Assembly: GCF_025934275.1 (NCBI RefSeq)
Contig: NZ_JAICYI010000001.1
Span: 62,001 to 126,000, forward strand
Direction of reading: 5' to 3'
Origin: Phenylobacterium sp.
Lineage (GTDB): Bacteria > Pseudomonadota > Alphaproteobacteria > Caulobacterales > Caulobacteraceae
Length of the DNA stretch: 64,000 bases
Shown here piece by piece: positions 45,856-55,475 of the stretch (positions within the stretch are counted from its first letter, which is position 1; each line of letters starts with the position of its first letter). The notes beneath the pieces are model-generated. The model did not search any database and had not been told where the DNA came from. It worked only from the letters and a program-made list of their open reading frames with translations. The position numbers and the translations under genes were made by a program.

Positions 45856-46994
45856 GCGGCGAGCTCGGCGGTCAGCCGGTCCAGCACCAGCCGGCCGGCC
45901 GGGGTGGCGCGCAGCCGGGCAGGGTCGGCCGCCAGCAGGCCGAGCGTGGTCAGCTCGGCGATCCGCTGCGGGGGGATCACCAGCGCCGCCAGGGCCCCGA
46001 GCGGCACGCCCTCGGTGATCCGCAGGCCGGTGAGCAGGCGCTCCTCCGCCGCTTCCCGAAGCGACAGCGTCAGGCGGCTCGCCAAGCCCGCGCCGCGCTC
46101 GGCCACGCGGCGGATGTAGTCGGCCGGGCGGGCCTCGGTCAGGGTCGCCTGGCGGACGCCCTCGATCGTGATCCGCCCATGCGCGCCGGGGCCGACGCCG
46201 AGATAGTCCCCGCCACGCCAGTAGACGAGGTTGTGGCGCGACTGCGCAGCCGCCCCGCGGGCGTGGTTGGAGACCTCGTAGGCGTCGAAGCCGGCTGTCC
46301 CGAGCACGGCCTGGGTGGTCTCGAACAGGTGGGCCGCCGTCTCCGGATCGGGCGGCGCCCAGCGGCCGCGGCGCACCGCACGCTCGAACGCCGTGCCGGC
46401 CTCGATGGTGAGCTGGTAGGGCGAGACGTGCTCGGGTCCCAGCGCCAGCGCCCGGCCGAGCTCGGCGGCCCAGGCGGCGGGCGTCTGTCCCGGCCGGGCG
46501 TAGATCAGATCGATCGAGAGCCTGCGGAAGACGCCCCGAGCCGCCTCAGCCGCCCGGATGCCGGCCGCCGCGTCGTGATTGCGGCCGAGGAAGGCCAGCG
46601 CCCGATCGTCCAGCGACTGCAAGCCGAGCGACAGGCGGTTGACGCCAGCCTCGGCGAAGGCCCGGAAGGCGGCGGCCTCGGCATCCGTCGGATTGGCCTC
46701 CAGGGTGACCTCCAGCTCGGCCGCCGGGCGCCATAGCCGACGGGCGGCGTCTATGATCTGCGCCGTCCACGCCGGGTCCATCAGCGAGGGCGTGCCGCCG
46801 CCGAAGAAGATCGAGACCAGCGTGCGCGGCCCGGCGAGCGCCGCCTGCGCCTCCAGGTCGGCGACGATGGCGCGGGCCAGCGCGGCCGCCTCGGGGCCGC
46901 CGCGCGCGCGGACCACGTTGAAATCACAGTAGGGGCAGATCCGCGCGCAGTAGGGCCAGTGGACATAGATCGCGAGCGGCGCGGGCGCGCTCAA
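45852..46994 (-). CDS. hemW: HemW heme chaperone (radical SAM, HemN-like)
   Basis: 380 aa from TTG 46994, overlapping the rdgB stop as TTGA. The iron-sulfur motif is [12 protein letters not shown] (CxxxCxxC). Other blocks are [42 protein letters not shown] and a HemW C-terminal domain. HemW inserts heme into respiratory enzymes and lacks the oxidase activity of HemN. Length and the motif C-P-Y-C-D-F fit HemW. Confidence 0.92.
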   Translation of the reverse strand: MSAPAPLAIYVHWPYCARICPYCDFNVVRARGGPEAAALARAIVADLEAQAALAGPRTLVSIFFGGGTPSLMDPAWTAQIIDAARRLWRPAAELEVTLEANPTDAEAAAFRAFAEAGVNRLSLGLQSLDDRALAFLGRNHDAAAGIRAAEAARGVFRRLSIDLIYARPGQTPAAWAAELGRALALGPEHVSPYQLTIEAGTAFERAVRRGRWAPPDPETAAHLFETTQAVLGTAGFDAYEVSNHARGAAAQSRHNLVYWRGGDYLGVGPGAHGRITIEGVRQATLTEARPADYIRRVAERGAGLASRLTLSLREAAEERLLTGLRITEGVPLGALAALVIPPQRIAELTTLGLLAADPARLRATPAGRLVLDRLTAELAA

Positions 46995-47590
46995 ATCAGC
47001 GCGGCCTTCAGCTTGGCGAACGCCCGCGACCGATGGCTCATCTGCTCCTTCTCGGCCGGGTCCATCTCACCGAAGGTCTCGCGGCGGCCCTCGGGCACGA
47101 AGATCGGGTCGTAGCCGAAGCCGCGGCCGCCGCGCGGCGGGAAGGTCAGGCTCCCGTCCACCCGGCCCTCGACGACCACCACCGGTCCGTCCGGCCAGGC
47201 GAGCGCCAGCGCGCAGGTGAACCAGGCGGCGAGGTCGTCGCTTTCGGCCGCGCCCAGCCGCTCTTCGACCTTCGCCATGGCGAGCGGGAAGTCACGGCCC
47301 GGCCCCGCCCAGCGTGCGGAATAGACGCCCGGCTGGCCGTCCAGCGCCCTGACCGACAGGCCGGAGTCGTCGGCGAGCGCGATCCTCCCGCTGGCGTCGG
47401 CCGCCAGGCGCGCCTTCAGCAGCGCATTGCCGGCGAACGTCGATTCGGTCTCCTCCGGCTCGCGGAGGCCCAGCTCGCCGGCCGTGGCGATCTGGAAACC
47501 GCCGCCGAGGATCTCCGCCAGCTCGCGCGCCTTGCCCGGATTGTGGGTCGCCACGACCAGCCGCGCACCGGGCTCGAGCTTCAGGGCCAT
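46991..47590 (-). CDS. rdgB: Non-canonical purine NTP pyrophosphatase (RdgB/HAM1)
   Basis: 199 aa. [17 protein letters not shown] (substrate loop), [34 protein letters not shown] and [11 protein letters not shown] are the family signatures. It hydrolyses ITP, dITP and XTP to keep damaged bases out of nucleic acids. ATG 47590 chosen. The rph-hrcA-rdgB-hemW neighbourhood is common in alphaproteobacteria. It is divergent from the small-protein module. Confidence 0.95.
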   Translation of the reverse strand: MALKLEPGARLVVATHNPGKARELAEILGGGFQIATAGELGLREPEETESTFAGNALLKARLAADASGRIALADDSGLSVRALDGQPGVYSARWAGPGRDFPLAMAKVEERLGAAESDDLAAWFTCALALAWPDGPVVVVEGRVDGSLTFPPRGGRGFGYDPIFVPEGRRETFGEMDPAEKEQMSHRSRAFAKLKAALI

Positions 47591-47638
47591 GTGTTCGCGC
47601 CTCCTTCGGGCCGCGGACCATAGCGCCGCCGACGACCG

Positions 47639-47667
47639 TTGCATTGCGAAAGTTTAATATTGTTAAT
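47639..47667 (+). promoter_or_regulatory. AT-rich promoter-like region before the DUF2975 module
   Basis: TTGCAT (47639-47644), a 17-nt spacer and GTTAAT (47662-47667) give a weak sigma70 match. The following 30 bp are much richer in A/T than the surrounding DNA. It lies 116 bp before the first small gene. Confidence 0.35.
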
Positions 47668-47746
47668 CGATATTCATTTGATCGAGTTTCGATGCGGACC
47701 TATCCCTCTGGCCCAGCAGGACGGCATGGCCGTCCAGGAACATCGC

Positions 47747-47757
47747 TGCGCTGCAGC
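47747..47757. repeat. TGCGCTGCAGC motif, copy 1
   Basis: TGCGCTGCAGC upstream of the 40-aa gene is repeated exactly at 48748-48758, inside an 18-bp palindrome. A shorter form, TGCGCTGCA, is at 48853-48861. All three flank the DUF2975/Xre module, so this may be the regulator's operator. Confidence 0.4.
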
Positions 47758-47782
47758 AACAGACATCGAAGGGGCTATCGCC

Positions 47783-47905
47783 ATGACCAAGTCGCTCACC
47801 CGCACGTTCGACCGCGCCGCCCTGGGGCTGGTTTTCGCGCTCGCCGCGCTGCCGATCATCGGCCTGCCGCTGCTCGCCATCGCGGCCGCCGGCGTGATCC
47901 AGTAG
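47783..47905 (+). CDS. 40-aa single-helix membrane protein
   Basis: ATG 47783 with AAGGGG 8 bp upstream encodes 40 aa. A basic N-terminus (TKSLTRTFDRAAL) is followed by one hydrophobic helix (GLVFALAALPIIGLPLLAIAAAGVIQ). It is followed by the DUF2975 gene 58 bp later. The ribosome site and composition support coding. Short membrane peptides near Xre/DUF2975 genes are unexplored. Confidence 0.6.
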   Translation: MTKSLTRTFDRAALGLVFALAALPIIGLPLLAIAAAGVIQ

Positions 47906-47963
47906 GGTTCCGCGTCGCATGGGCCTGGTCGGGTCCGTCGGCGGTCGCGGAGGGGCCGGGATC

Positions 47964-48497
47964 ATGATGCGTGCGCTGGGTCCGGGATCGGTCTCGAGCT
48001 TCCTCAAGGTGATCCTGGACGTCGTCTACGCGGCCCTGATGATCGGCGTGGCCGCCGTCGGCCTGATGGTGATCAGCGCTCTGGTGTTCAGCTTCAATCC
48101 CGGCCTGCTGCAGGGCGTGACGCTTCCGGCCGCCGGCGCCTCGCTCGCCAGCCGTTGGCCGACCGTCACCGGCGGTCTGTTGGCGGCGGGCCTCTACATC
48201 GCCGGCGTGCTGGTGATCGTCGGACGCCTGCGGCGCATCTTCGTGACGCTCACCGCGGGCGATCCCTTCCATCCGGACAACGTCAGCCGCCTGCGGCTGA
48301 TCGGCGCCATGCTGGCGGCCCTCGAGCTCGGCCGCTATGTCGTCTGGGCGGCCGGCGCGTGGCTCGCGCCGGAACTCGCCAAGCAGCGGCCCGGCCTCAG
48401 CCTGACCGCCTGGTTCTCCGTGCTGGTGGTGTTCGTGCTCGCCGAGGTGTTCCGCGAGGGCGCGCGGCTCCGGCGCGAGGCGGAGCTGACGATCTAG
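47964..48497 (+). CDS. DUF2975 membrane protein
   Basis: 177 aa from ATG 47964 (AGGGG ahead; 47967 is also possible). Four hydrophobic helices: VVYAALMIGVAAVGLMVIS, TGGLLAAGLYIAGVLVIVG, RLIGAMLAALELGRYVVWAAG and AWFSVLVVFVLAEVF. The loop FVTLTAGDPFHPDNVSRLR is the typical DUF2975 signature (NPFxxxNxxRLR). Its stop is 2 bp before the Xre gene start, the standard DUF2975-HTH pair as in Bacillus YoaS/YozG. Confidence 0.85.
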   Translation: MMRALGPGSVSSFLKVILDVVYAALMIGVAAVGLMVISALVFSFNPGLLQGVTLPAAGASLASRWPTVTGGLLAAGLYIAGVLVIVGRLRRIFVTLTAGDPFHPDNVSRLRLIGAMLAALELGRYVVWAAGAWLAPELAKQRPGLSLTAWFSVLVVFVLAEVFREGARLRREAELTI

Positions 48498-48499
48498 CC

Positions 48500-48739
48500 A
48501 TGCCGATCCGCGTGCAACTCGACCGCGTGCTGTTCGAACGCCGCATGTCGCTCACCGAACTGGCCGATCGGGTCGGCGTGACCATCGCCAACCTCTCCAT
48601 CCTGAAGACCGGCAAGGCGCGGGCGGTGCGCTTCACGACCTTGGCGGCGCTGTGCCGCGAGTTGGACTGCCAGCCCGGCGACCTCCTCACCTATGAGGCG
48701 GGCCCGTCCGAGGCTCCTGACGAGGCGGGCGACTCCTAA
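48500..48739 (+). CDS. Small Xre-family regulator (YozG-like)
   Basis: 79 aa. Nearly the whole protein is one HTH: VLFERRMSLTELADRVGVTIANLSILKTGKARAVRFTTLAALCRELDCQPGDLL, the YozG type. It is paired with DUF2975 upstream (ATG 2 bp after the DUF2975 stop). It likely controls its own operon; the membrane partner may modulate it. Last gene before the palindrome at 48746. Confidence 0.9.
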   Translation: MPIRVQLDRVLFERRMSLTELADRVGVTIANLSILKTGKARAVRFTTLAALCRELDCQPGDLLTYEAGPSEAPDEAGDS

Positions 48740-48745
48740 CCGATG

Positions 48746-48763
48746 GGTGCGCTGCAGCGCACC
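48746..48763. promoter_or_regulatory. 18-bp perfect palindrome after the Xre gene
   Basis: GGTGCGCTGCAGCGCACC is its own reverse complement. It lies 7 bp after the Xre stop and 130 bp before the next small gene. It could be an operator of the Xre protein or a hairpin; no T-run follows. Confidence 0.5.
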
Positions 48764-48809
48764 GACTGTGGCGTTGCGGCAACAACTCACGGCTAGACAG
48801 CCAGAAATC

Positions 48810-48838
48810 TTGCACTTTCAATCTCTCGATCTTATGTG
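48810..48838 (+). promoter_or_regulatory. Sigma70-type promoter before a 35-aa gene
   Basis: TTGCAC (48810-48815), 17-nt spacer, TATGTG (48833-48838). Transcription would start near 48844. The leader then holds an inverted repeat TGCAGC/GCTGCA (48842-48847, 48856-48861) just ahead of AAAGGAGA. Confidence 0.45.
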
Positions 48839-48875
48839 CGATGCAGCAATAATGCGCTGCACAAAGGAGAGTGAG

Positions 48876-48983
48876 ATGGTCGCTGCTATCGAGCGTTTCC
48901 TCGACGCCTTGTTCGCCCCGCTTGCGCGCGAACTCGCCCGTATGCCGGCTTCGGCGTTCCGCCACCTGCTGCCGGGGATCTGA
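48876..48983 (+). CDS. 35-aa small protein
   Basis: ATG 48876 has AAAGGAGA 6 bp upstream, one of the best ribosome sites in the window. The peptide (MVAAIERFLDALFAPLAREL, then ARMPASAFRHLLPGI) is amphipathic and could bind membranes or partner proteins. The TGA stop is followed by a stable hairpin at 48992. It has its own apparent promoter. No homologues can be judged. Confidence 0.5.
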   Translation: MVAAIERFLDALFAPLARELARMPASAFRHLLPGI

Positions 48984-48991
48984 CGTCGAAC

Positions 48992-49012
48992 GTCCCTCCC
49001 TGCGGGAGGGAC
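48992..49012. terminator. C/G-rich hairpin between convergent genes
   Basis: GTCCCTCCC (48992-49000), loop TGC, GGGAGGGAC (49004-49012), a perfect 9-bp stem. It lies between the 35-aa gene and the rph stop (49042). It is related in sequence to 20015-20036. Confidence 0.5.
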
Positions 49013-49041
49013 AGCTCGCCCGAGCGAGCAGGGCCTTCCGG

Positions 49042-49761
49042 CTAGGGGAGGGCCGCCGCCGCCCGCTGCAGGATGCAGAGCTCGCCGATGCCCTTGCGCG
49101 CGAGCGCGAACAGGGCCTCGAACTCGGCCTCAGAGAAGCCGCGCTTCTCCCCTGTCGCCTGGATTTCGACGATGTCGCCGGTCCCGGTCAGCACGAAGTT
49201 GGCGTCGGCCTCGGCGGTGGAGTCCTCCTCGTAGTCGAGGTCCAGCACCGGGATTCCCGAGAACACCCCGCAGCTGATCGCCGCCACCTGGTCGAGGATC
49301 GGGTCCCTGGCCATCACCCCCTCCGCGACGAGGTAGCGGGTCGCCTGGCGCAGCGCGACCCAGGCGCCGGTCACCGAGGCGGTGCGCGTGCCGCCGTCCG
49401 CCTGGATCACGTCGCAGTCGAGGGTGATCTGGCGCTCGCCCAGCGCCTTCAGGTCGACCACCGCGCGCAGCGAGCGGCCGATCAGCCGCTGGATCTCCTG
49501 CGTGCGGCCGGACTGCTTGCCCTGGGCGGCCTCGCGCCGGCCGCGCGTGTGGGTGGCGCGCGGCAGCATGCCGTACTCCGCCGTGACCCAGCCTTGCCCC
49601 GTGCCGCGCAGGAACCCCGGTACGCCTTCCTCCAGGCTCGCCGTCACCAGCACCCGCGTATGGCCGAAGCTCGCCAGGCACGAGCCCTCCGCATAGCGGT
49701 TCACGCCGGTCTCCAGGGTTACAGATCGCAGCGCGTCTGGCGCGCGTTCGGAGGGTCGCAT
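49042..49761 (-). CDS. rph: Ribonuclease PH
   Basis: 239 aa, the family length. [26 protein letters not shown] is the conserved N-terminus. [20 protein letters not shown] contains substrate-binding residues and [19 protein letters not shown] is a signature block. [24 protein letters not shown] carries the phosphate/RNA site. It trims tRNA 3' ends by phosphorolysis. Divergent from hrcA, sharing an 81-bp gap. Confidence 0.97.
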   Translation of the reverse strand: MRPSERAPDALRSVTLETGVNRYAEGSCLASFGHTRVLVTASLEEGVPGFLRGTGQGWVTAEYGMLPRATHTRGRREAAQGKQSGRTQEIQRLIGRSLRAVVDLKALGERQITLDCDVIQADGGTRTASVTGAWVALRQATRYLVAEGVMARDPILDQVAAISCGVFSGIPVLDLDYEEDSTAEADANFVLTGTGDIVEIQATGEKRGFSEAEFEALFALARKGIGELCILQRAAAALP

Positions 49762-49794
49762 GATGGAAGGAACTCCGAGACCGGATCGGGCGTC

Positions 49795-49822
49795 TTGCAC
49801 GTGGTGAGGCGGCGCTTATCCT
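49795..49822 (+). promoter_or_regulatory. Probable hrcA promoter
   Basis: TTGCAC (49795-49800) and TATCCT (49817-49822) with a 16-nt spacer precede hrcA (ATG 49843) by about 20 bp. No CIRCE repeat (TTAGCACTC...GAGTGCTAA) is present, so HrcA does not appear to control its own gene through CIRCE here. Confidence 0.45.
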
Positions 49823-49842
49823 AGATCGACAAGGTCCAGTCC

Positions 49843-50940
49843 ATGGGCGCGCTCGAAAGACTGCCGCAGGCAGACGTGAACAATTCCCTCCTAGGCCGCG
49901 GGCCGTCGCTCGCCGAACTCGACGAACGCGCCCGCGACATCTTCCGGCGGATCGTGGAGAGCTATCTCGAAAGCGGGGAGCCGGTGGGCTCGCGCACGCT
50001 GTCCAAGGCCGGCATCGCGCTGTCGCCGGCCTCGATCCGCAACACCATGCAGGACCTGACGCAGCTCGGGCTGCTGGGCGCGCCGCACGTCAGCGCCGGG
50101 CGGCTGCCGACCCATGCGGGCCTGCGCCTGTTCGTCGACGGCCTGCTGGAGGTGGGCGACATCGCCGAGGAGGAGCGCCGGTCCATCGAGGCCCGGCTGC
50201 GCGCCCACGGCCGCAACTACGAGGACGCGCTCAACGAGGCCTCCTCGATCCTCTCGGGCCTGGCCGGCGCGGCCAGCGTGGTGGTCACCCCGATCCGCGA
50301 CGCGGGCGTCAAGCACGTCGAGTTCGTGCCGCTCGGCGTCGAGCGGACGCTCGCGATCATGGTGTTCGAGGACGGCACGGTGGAGAACCGGCTGATCCGT
50401 CTACCGGCCGGCGTCACGCCCTCGGCCCTGCAGGAGGCCTCGAACTTCCTCAATGCGCGGCTGCGCGGCCGCACCCTGCTGGAGGCCGGCGCGGACCTCA
50501 AGGCCGAGCTCGACAATGCCCGGCGCCAGCTCGACGCGAGCGCCGCGCGGCTGGTGGAGGACGGCCTCGCCGCCTGGACCGGCGAAGGCGAGGAGCGCGC
50601 GCTGATCGTCCGCGGCCGCGCCAACCTGCTGGAGGACCGCGAGGCGCTGGAGGATCTGGAACGGGTCCGCTCCCTGTTCGCGGACCTCGAAGAGAAGGAG
50701 CATCTCATCCAGCTGCTGGACGGCGTCCGCGACGGCCAGGGCGTGCGCATCTTCATCGGAGCGGAGACCCGGCTCTTCTCGCTGTCGGGTTCCGCCGTGA
50801 TCGCCGCGCCCTATATGACGGGCTCGCAACGGGTGGTCGGCGCGATCGGCGTGATCGGCCCCGCCCGGCTGAACTACGCCCGGGTCATCCCGCTGGTGGA
50901 CTACACCGCCCGCGTGCTTGGCCAGGTGATGAACGCCTGA
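49843..50940 (+). CDS. hrcA: Heat-inducible transcription repressor HrcA
   Basis: 365 aa. N-terminal winged helix [29 protein letters not shown], followed by [18 protein letters not shown] and [19 protein letters not shown]. The C-terminal domain contains GVRIFIGAE and a [24 protein letters not shown] end. It represses groESL-type chaperone genes via CIRCE and needs GroEL. It starts the hrcA-grpE operon (22 bp gap). Confidence 0.96.
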   Translation: MGALERLPQADVNNSLLGRGPSLAELDERARDIFRRIVESYLESGEPVGSRTLSKAGIALSPASIRNTMQDLTQLGLLGAPHVSAGRLPTHAGLRLFVDGLLEVGDIAEEERRSIEARLRAHGRNYEDALNEASSILSGLAGAASVVVTPIRDAGVKHVEFVPLGVERTLAIMVFEDGTVENRLIRLPAGVTPSALQEASNFLNARLRGRTLLEAGADLKAELDNARRQLDASAARLVEDGLAAWTGEGEERALIVRGRANLLEDREALEDLERVRSLFADLEEKEHLIQLLDGVRDGQGVRIFIGAETRLFSLSGSAVIAAPYMTGSQRVVGAIGVIGPARLNYARVIPLVDYTARVLGQVMNA

Positions 50941-50962
50941 GACAACAGAAACCAGGAAAGCC

Positions 50963-51580
50963 ATGTCCGAAGACAAGACCCCGGCCGATCCCGCCGAGGC
51001 GCCGGCCAACGACCTCGACGCCGACGAGATCGAGGCGCTGAAGGCCGAGGCCGCGGCCCTGAAGGAGCAGGTGCTCCGCTACGCCGCCGAGGCGGAGAAC
51101 ACTCGTCGGCGCGCCGAGCGCGAGGCCAACGACGCCCGCGCCTACGCGATCCAGAAGTTCGCGCGCGACCTGCTGGGCGTGGCCGACAACCTCGCCCGGG
51201 CGTTGTCGCACCTGCCCACCGATCTCGCCGATCCGGCGACCAAGACCTTCGTCGTCGGCGTCGAGATGACCGAGAAGGAGCTGCAGACCGCCTTCGAACG
51301 CAACGGCCTGAAGAAGATCCACCCCGCCAAGGGCGAGAAGTTCGATCCGCACAAGCACCAGGCCATGATGGAGCTCGCCGAAGCCGACGCTCCGCCGGGC
51401 GCGATCGTCGAGGTCATGCAGTCCGGCTATGAGCTCCTGGGCCGGCTGGTGCGCCCGGCCATGGTGGTGGTGGCCGGCAAGGGCGCCGGCGCGCGCGGCA
51501 AGGCCAACAAGGGCGACGGCAATCCCTACGCCGGCGGCGAGGACGACGGCGCCGGCGGGTCGGTGGACACGCGGGCCTGA
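50963..51580 (+). CDS. grpE: Nucleotide exchange factor GrpE
   Basis: 205 aa. The acidic N-terminus and long helix (EIEALKAEAAALKEQVLRYAAEAENTRRRAERE) dimerise. The head domain contains FARDLLGVADNLARAL, HPAKGEKFDPHKHQAMM and VMQSGYELLGRLVRPAMVVVA. It releases ADP from DnaK. A Gly/Ala/Lys-rich tail follows. dnaK/dnaJ are not in the window. Confidence 0.95.
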   Translation: MSEDKTPADPAEAPANDLDADEIEALKAEAAALKEQVLRYAAEAENTRRRAEREANDARAYAIQKFARDLLGVADNLARALSHLPTDLADPATKTFVVGVEMTEKELQTAFERNGLKKIHPAKGEKFDPHKHQAMMELAEADAPPGAIVEVMQSGYELLGRLVRPAMVVVAGKGAGARGKANKGDGNPYAGGEDDGAGGSVDTRA

Positions 51581-51719
51581 GCTTCCCGCTGCAGCGCCGC
51601 CGCGCCTCGGTCAAGGAGGCGCTTCCGCGGCCCTCAGAATCCGCTAATGTGCGAAGTCCCTTCCAGTCGGGAAGCGCGGCCTTGCGATCGGCTGCGCGGG
51701 TGAGGTTCGGGACACACGC

Positions 51720-52838
51720 ATGAAGCTGACGATCGAGCGCGCGGCGCTGCTGAAGGCTCTAGGCCACGTTCAGAGCGCGGTGGAGCGGCGCAACACCATC
51801 CCGATCCTCTCCAACGTCCTGCTCTCGGCCGAGCGGAACGGCCTCGCCTTCTCGGCGACCGACCTCGACATGGAGATCGTCGATGGGGCGGCGGCCCACG
51901 TCGACCAGCCCGGCCAGATCACCGCGCCCGCCCACACCCTCTATGAAATCGTCCGCAAGCTGCCGGAAGGCGCCGACGTGTCGCTGAGCTTCACCGGCGA
52001 GGACCCGAGGCTCGCCGTGCAGGCCGGCCGCTCGCGCTTCAACCTGCCCGTGCTGCCGGCTGGCGACTTTCCCGTGATGTCCTCCGACGGGCTCTCGGGC
52101 GCCATGTCGCTGGACGCCGCAGACCTCATCCGCCTGATCGACAAGACGCGCTTCGCCATCTCTGCGGAGGAGACCCGCTATTACCTGAACGGCATGTACC
52201 TGCACACGGTGATGGAGGACGGCTCGCCGAAGCTGCGGGCCGTGGCGACGGACGGCTCGCGCCTGGCGCTCGCCGAGATGCCGGCGCCGGAGGGCGCGAG
52301 CGGCCTTCCGGGCGTCATCGTACCCCGCAAGACCGTCGGCGAGGCGCGCCGTCTGTTGGAGGACGCCGGCGAGAGCGTCGAGCTGCAGATCAGCCCGCAA
52401 AAGGTGCGCTTCGCCTTCGACGGCGCGGCGCTCACCTCGAAGGTCATCGACGGCAATTTCCCCGACTACGGCCGGGTGATCCCGAAGGACAACACCCGCA
52501 CGGTCAGCGTCGACGCCAAGCTGTTCGCCCAGGCGATCGACCGGGTGGCGACCATCTCGGCGGAGAAGTCCCGTTCCGTGCGTCTCGCCTTCGAGGCCGG
52601 CAAGGTGGTGCTCACCGTGCGCAACATGGAGGCCGGGCAGGCGGTCGAGGAGTTGGAGGTCGACTACGACGGCGACGCCTTCGAGCTCTCGTTCAACGCC
52701 CGCTTCCTCATGGACATCACCGACCAGATCGGCGGCGAGACGGCCGAGCTGCGCTTCGGCGGCCCCAACGATCCGGCCCTGGTGCTCGATCCCGGCGATG
52801 CGCTCGTCCAGTACATCCTGATGCCGCTCAGGGTGTAG
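51720..52838 (+). CDS. dnaN: DNA polymerase III beta sliding clamp
   Basis: 372 aa clamp of three repeated domains. MKLTIERAALLKALGHVQSAVERRNTIPILSNVLL, YYLNGMYLH, ATDGSRLALAEM and FDGAALTSKVIDGNFPDYGRVIP are typical, ending in YILMPLRV. It tethers Pol III to DNA. It follows grpE by 140 bp; dnaA and recF are not adjacent. Confidence 0.97.
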   Translation: MKLTIERAALLKALGHVQSAVERRNTIPILSNVLLSAERNGLAFSATDLDMEIVDGAAAHVDQPGQITAPAHTLYEIVRKLPEGADVSLSFTGEDPRLAVQAGRSRFNLPVLPAGDFPVMSSDGLSGAMSLDAADLIRLIDKTRFAISAEETRYYLNGMYLHTVMEDGSPKLRAVATDGSRLALAEMPAPEGASGLPGVIVPRKTVGEARRLLEDAGESVELQISPQKVRFAFDGAALTSKVIDGNFPDYGRVIPKDNTRTVSVDAKLFAQAIDRVATISAEKSRSVRLAFEAGKVVLTVRNMEAGQAVEELEVDYDGDAFELSFNARFLMDITDQIGGETAELRFGGPNDPALVLDPGDALVQYILMPLRV

Positions 52839-52857
52839 CCCTCCCCAGAAGAGGGGC
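52838..52857. terminator. G/C-rich hairpin after dnaN
   Basis: GCCCTC (52838-52843) pairs with GAGGGGC (52851-52857), one G bulged, right after the dnaN stop and before the convergent zinc-finger gene stop at 52864. Weaker relative of the 20015 and 48992 elements. Confidence 0.35.
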
Positions 52858-52863
52858 CTGAGC

Positions 52864-53166
52864 CTAGTGCCCGTGCGAGCCTTCGTAGACGCCGGGGGCC
52901 AGGCGCTCGTCCTCGGCGCCTTCCGAGCCCTTGGCGAGCACGAAGCGGCGGTCGCAGTAGGGACACTCGACGAAGTCGGCTTCGCCCATCTCCAGCCAGA
53001 CGCGCGGGTGGCCCAGGGCGCCGCCGACGCCGTCGCAGGAGATCCGGCCGGAGCGCACCTCGATCACCTCGGGCGCGGGCAGGCCCGGCGTCAGCGCCGG
53101 CTGGGCCGGCGCGGGCTCAGGCCGCTTCTGCGCCTTGGCGCCCAGGTCTCGGACTCGACGGGCCAT
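52864..53166 (-). CDS. zf-CHCC zinc-finger domain protein
   Basis: 100 aa from ATG 53166. Pro/Ala-rich N-terminus, then ISCDGVGGALGHPRVWLEMGEADFVECPYCDRRFVL, which carries the C...H...CxxC zinc ligands of the zf-CHCC family (NDUFS6-like, accessory to complex I in mitochondria). A His-containing tail (EGSHGH) follows. The bacterial function is not established. Confidence 0.88.
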   Translation of the reverse strand: MARRVRDLGAKAQKRPEPAPAQPALTPGLPAPEVIEVRSGRISCDGVGGALGHPRVWLEMGEADFVECPYCDRRFVLAKGSEGAEDERLAPGVYEGSHGH

Positions 53167-53263
53167 CTCACCATCCTTGCGCCGACCGGGCTGCTTGGCG
53201 GCGGCTTGCGGCGCGCCTAGGTATGCGAGGCGGCTTTGCGCCGTCAACGATCCCGGAGACGGC

Positions 53264-54214
<951 letters not shown>

Positions 54215-54285
54215 CGTCAACCGCATCGTGAAACGATGTTTCCGATTCGGCGTTCAACGGGCCTGACACCCAGAGGAGTTTGGAG

Positions 54286-54633
54286 ATGAAGAAGACCGTT
54301 CTGACGGCCGTCGCCGCCCTGAGCCTCGCCGGCGCCGCCGCGCCCGTGCTGGCCCAGCCGGTGACGCCCGGCGGCTGGGACCTCGCGCGCCGCGAGTCCT
54401 GGCTGCAGGACCGTATCGACCGCGGCCGCGCCGACGGCTCACTTGCCCGCATGGAGGCTCGCCGGGCCGAGCGCCAGCTCGCCAGCGTCCGTCGCCAGGA
54501 GCGGCATCTGCGGCGGATGGACGGCGGCGTGCTGCGCCCCTCCGACGTCACCACCCTGCAGGCCCGGCTCGACAACGTGGCCGACCACATCCGCTGGCTG
54601 CGCCACAACGACGTCCGCCGGCCCTGGGCCTAA
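54286..54633 (+). CDS. Small secreted protein, unknown
   Basis: 115 aa from ATG 54286 with AGAGGAG ahead. Signal peptide 1-23 (ends VLAQP). The mature part is Arg-rich and helical: DLARRESWLQDRIDRGRADGSLARMEARRAERQLASVRRQERHLRRMD, ending IRWLRHNDVRRPWA. It resembles small periplasmic helical stress-type proteins but no family is certain. Its TAA overlaps the creatininase-family stop by four bases (CTAA). Confidence 0.7.
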   Translation: MKKTVLTAVAALSLAGAAAPVLAQPVTPGGWDLARRESWLQDRIDRGRADGSLARMEARRAERQLASVRRQERHLRRMDGGVLRPSDVTTLQARLDNVADHIRWLRHNDVRRPWA

Positions 54634-55382
54634 GCCGGCGTCGGCTCCGCGCCGAACGCCGCGACGTCGTCGATCAGCGCCTGGGCGGCGGCGGCGACCA
54701 GCTCGCCGCCTTTCTCGGGCGTGGCCTGGCCCGGATCGGAGCCCATCCGGCCGTCCGGATAGCGGGCCCGGAAGTCGCGCGCCTCGCGGATCGGCCCGGT
54801 GGGGGCGATCTGCGGGGCGTAGTTCGCCGCCTTGATGGCGTCGGGATAACCCCACTGGGTGACCGCGATCTCCGAGGGCGTCGCGTGGCTCCCGTGGCCG
54901 GTCGGGAACTGCCGCTGGGCGATCGCCATGACGCCCTTCAGGTCCCACCAGTTCTTCAGCTTGCAGGCGAAGCCGCGGTTGGAGTCGCGGAACGTCGCCT
55001 CCGCGTAGAGCTCCGAGAACGCCGCCTCGATGGTCGCCACGTTGCCGCCGTGGCCGTTGAGGAAATACATCCGCTCGAACCCGGCCAGGCTCAGCGAGCG
55101 GCACCAGTCGCCGATCGCGGCCATGAAGGTCGAGGGGCGCAGCGCGATGGTGCCGGGGAAGCCCAGATGATGCTGCGCCATGCCGATGTTGAAGGTCGGC
55201 GCGACCAGGAGCTCGGGGTTCGTCTTCTGCGCCTGGTGGGCGATGATCTCCGGGCACAGCCAGTCGGTGCCCAAGAGCCCGGTCGGGCCGTGCTGCTCGT
55301 TGGAGCCGATCGGGATCACCACCGTCTTCGAGCGTTTCAGGTAGTCGTCGATCTCCATCCAGGTGGAGAGATGCAGGAGCAT
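54630..55382 (-). CDS. Creatininase family protein
   Basis: 250 aa. PIGSNEQHGPTGLLGTD carries metal-binding Glu/His. NGHGGNVATIEAAF is the second hallmark and TGHGSHATPSE carries a further His/Glu pair. Members are metal-dependent amidohydrolases (creatininase, mycofactocin and FAPy deformylase). The exact substrate cannot be chosen from the sequence. Divergent from the peroxiredoxin gene. Confidence 0.92.
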   Translation of the reverse strand: MLLHLSTWMEIDDYLKRSKTVVIPIGSNEQHGPTGLLGTDWLCPEIIAHQAQKTNPELLVAPTFNIGMAQHHLGFPGTIALRPSTFMAAIGDWCRSLSLAGFERMYFLNGHGGNVATIEAAFSELYAEATFRDSNRGFACKLKNWWDLKGVMAIAQRQFPTGHGSHATPSEIAVTQWGYPDAIKAANYAPQIAPTGPIREARDFRARYPDGRMGSDPGQATPEKGGELVAAAAQALIDDVAAFGAEPTPA

Positions 55383-55475
55383 GGCGGGAAGACCCTCATT
55401 CGGCCGTGCGGAGCCGCATCCGGCTTACTATCTTTGGCGCTGGGCCGATAAGCGTAAACCAGCCAGGAGATCTCC

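Noticed and set aside
47655-47667. TTAA-N5-TTAA like a CtrA box
   Set aside because: CtrA sites need a 7-nt spacer; here it is 5 nt.
49762-49842. CIRCE element before hrcA
   Set aside because: No TTAGCACTC/GAGTGCTAA arms are present in the region.
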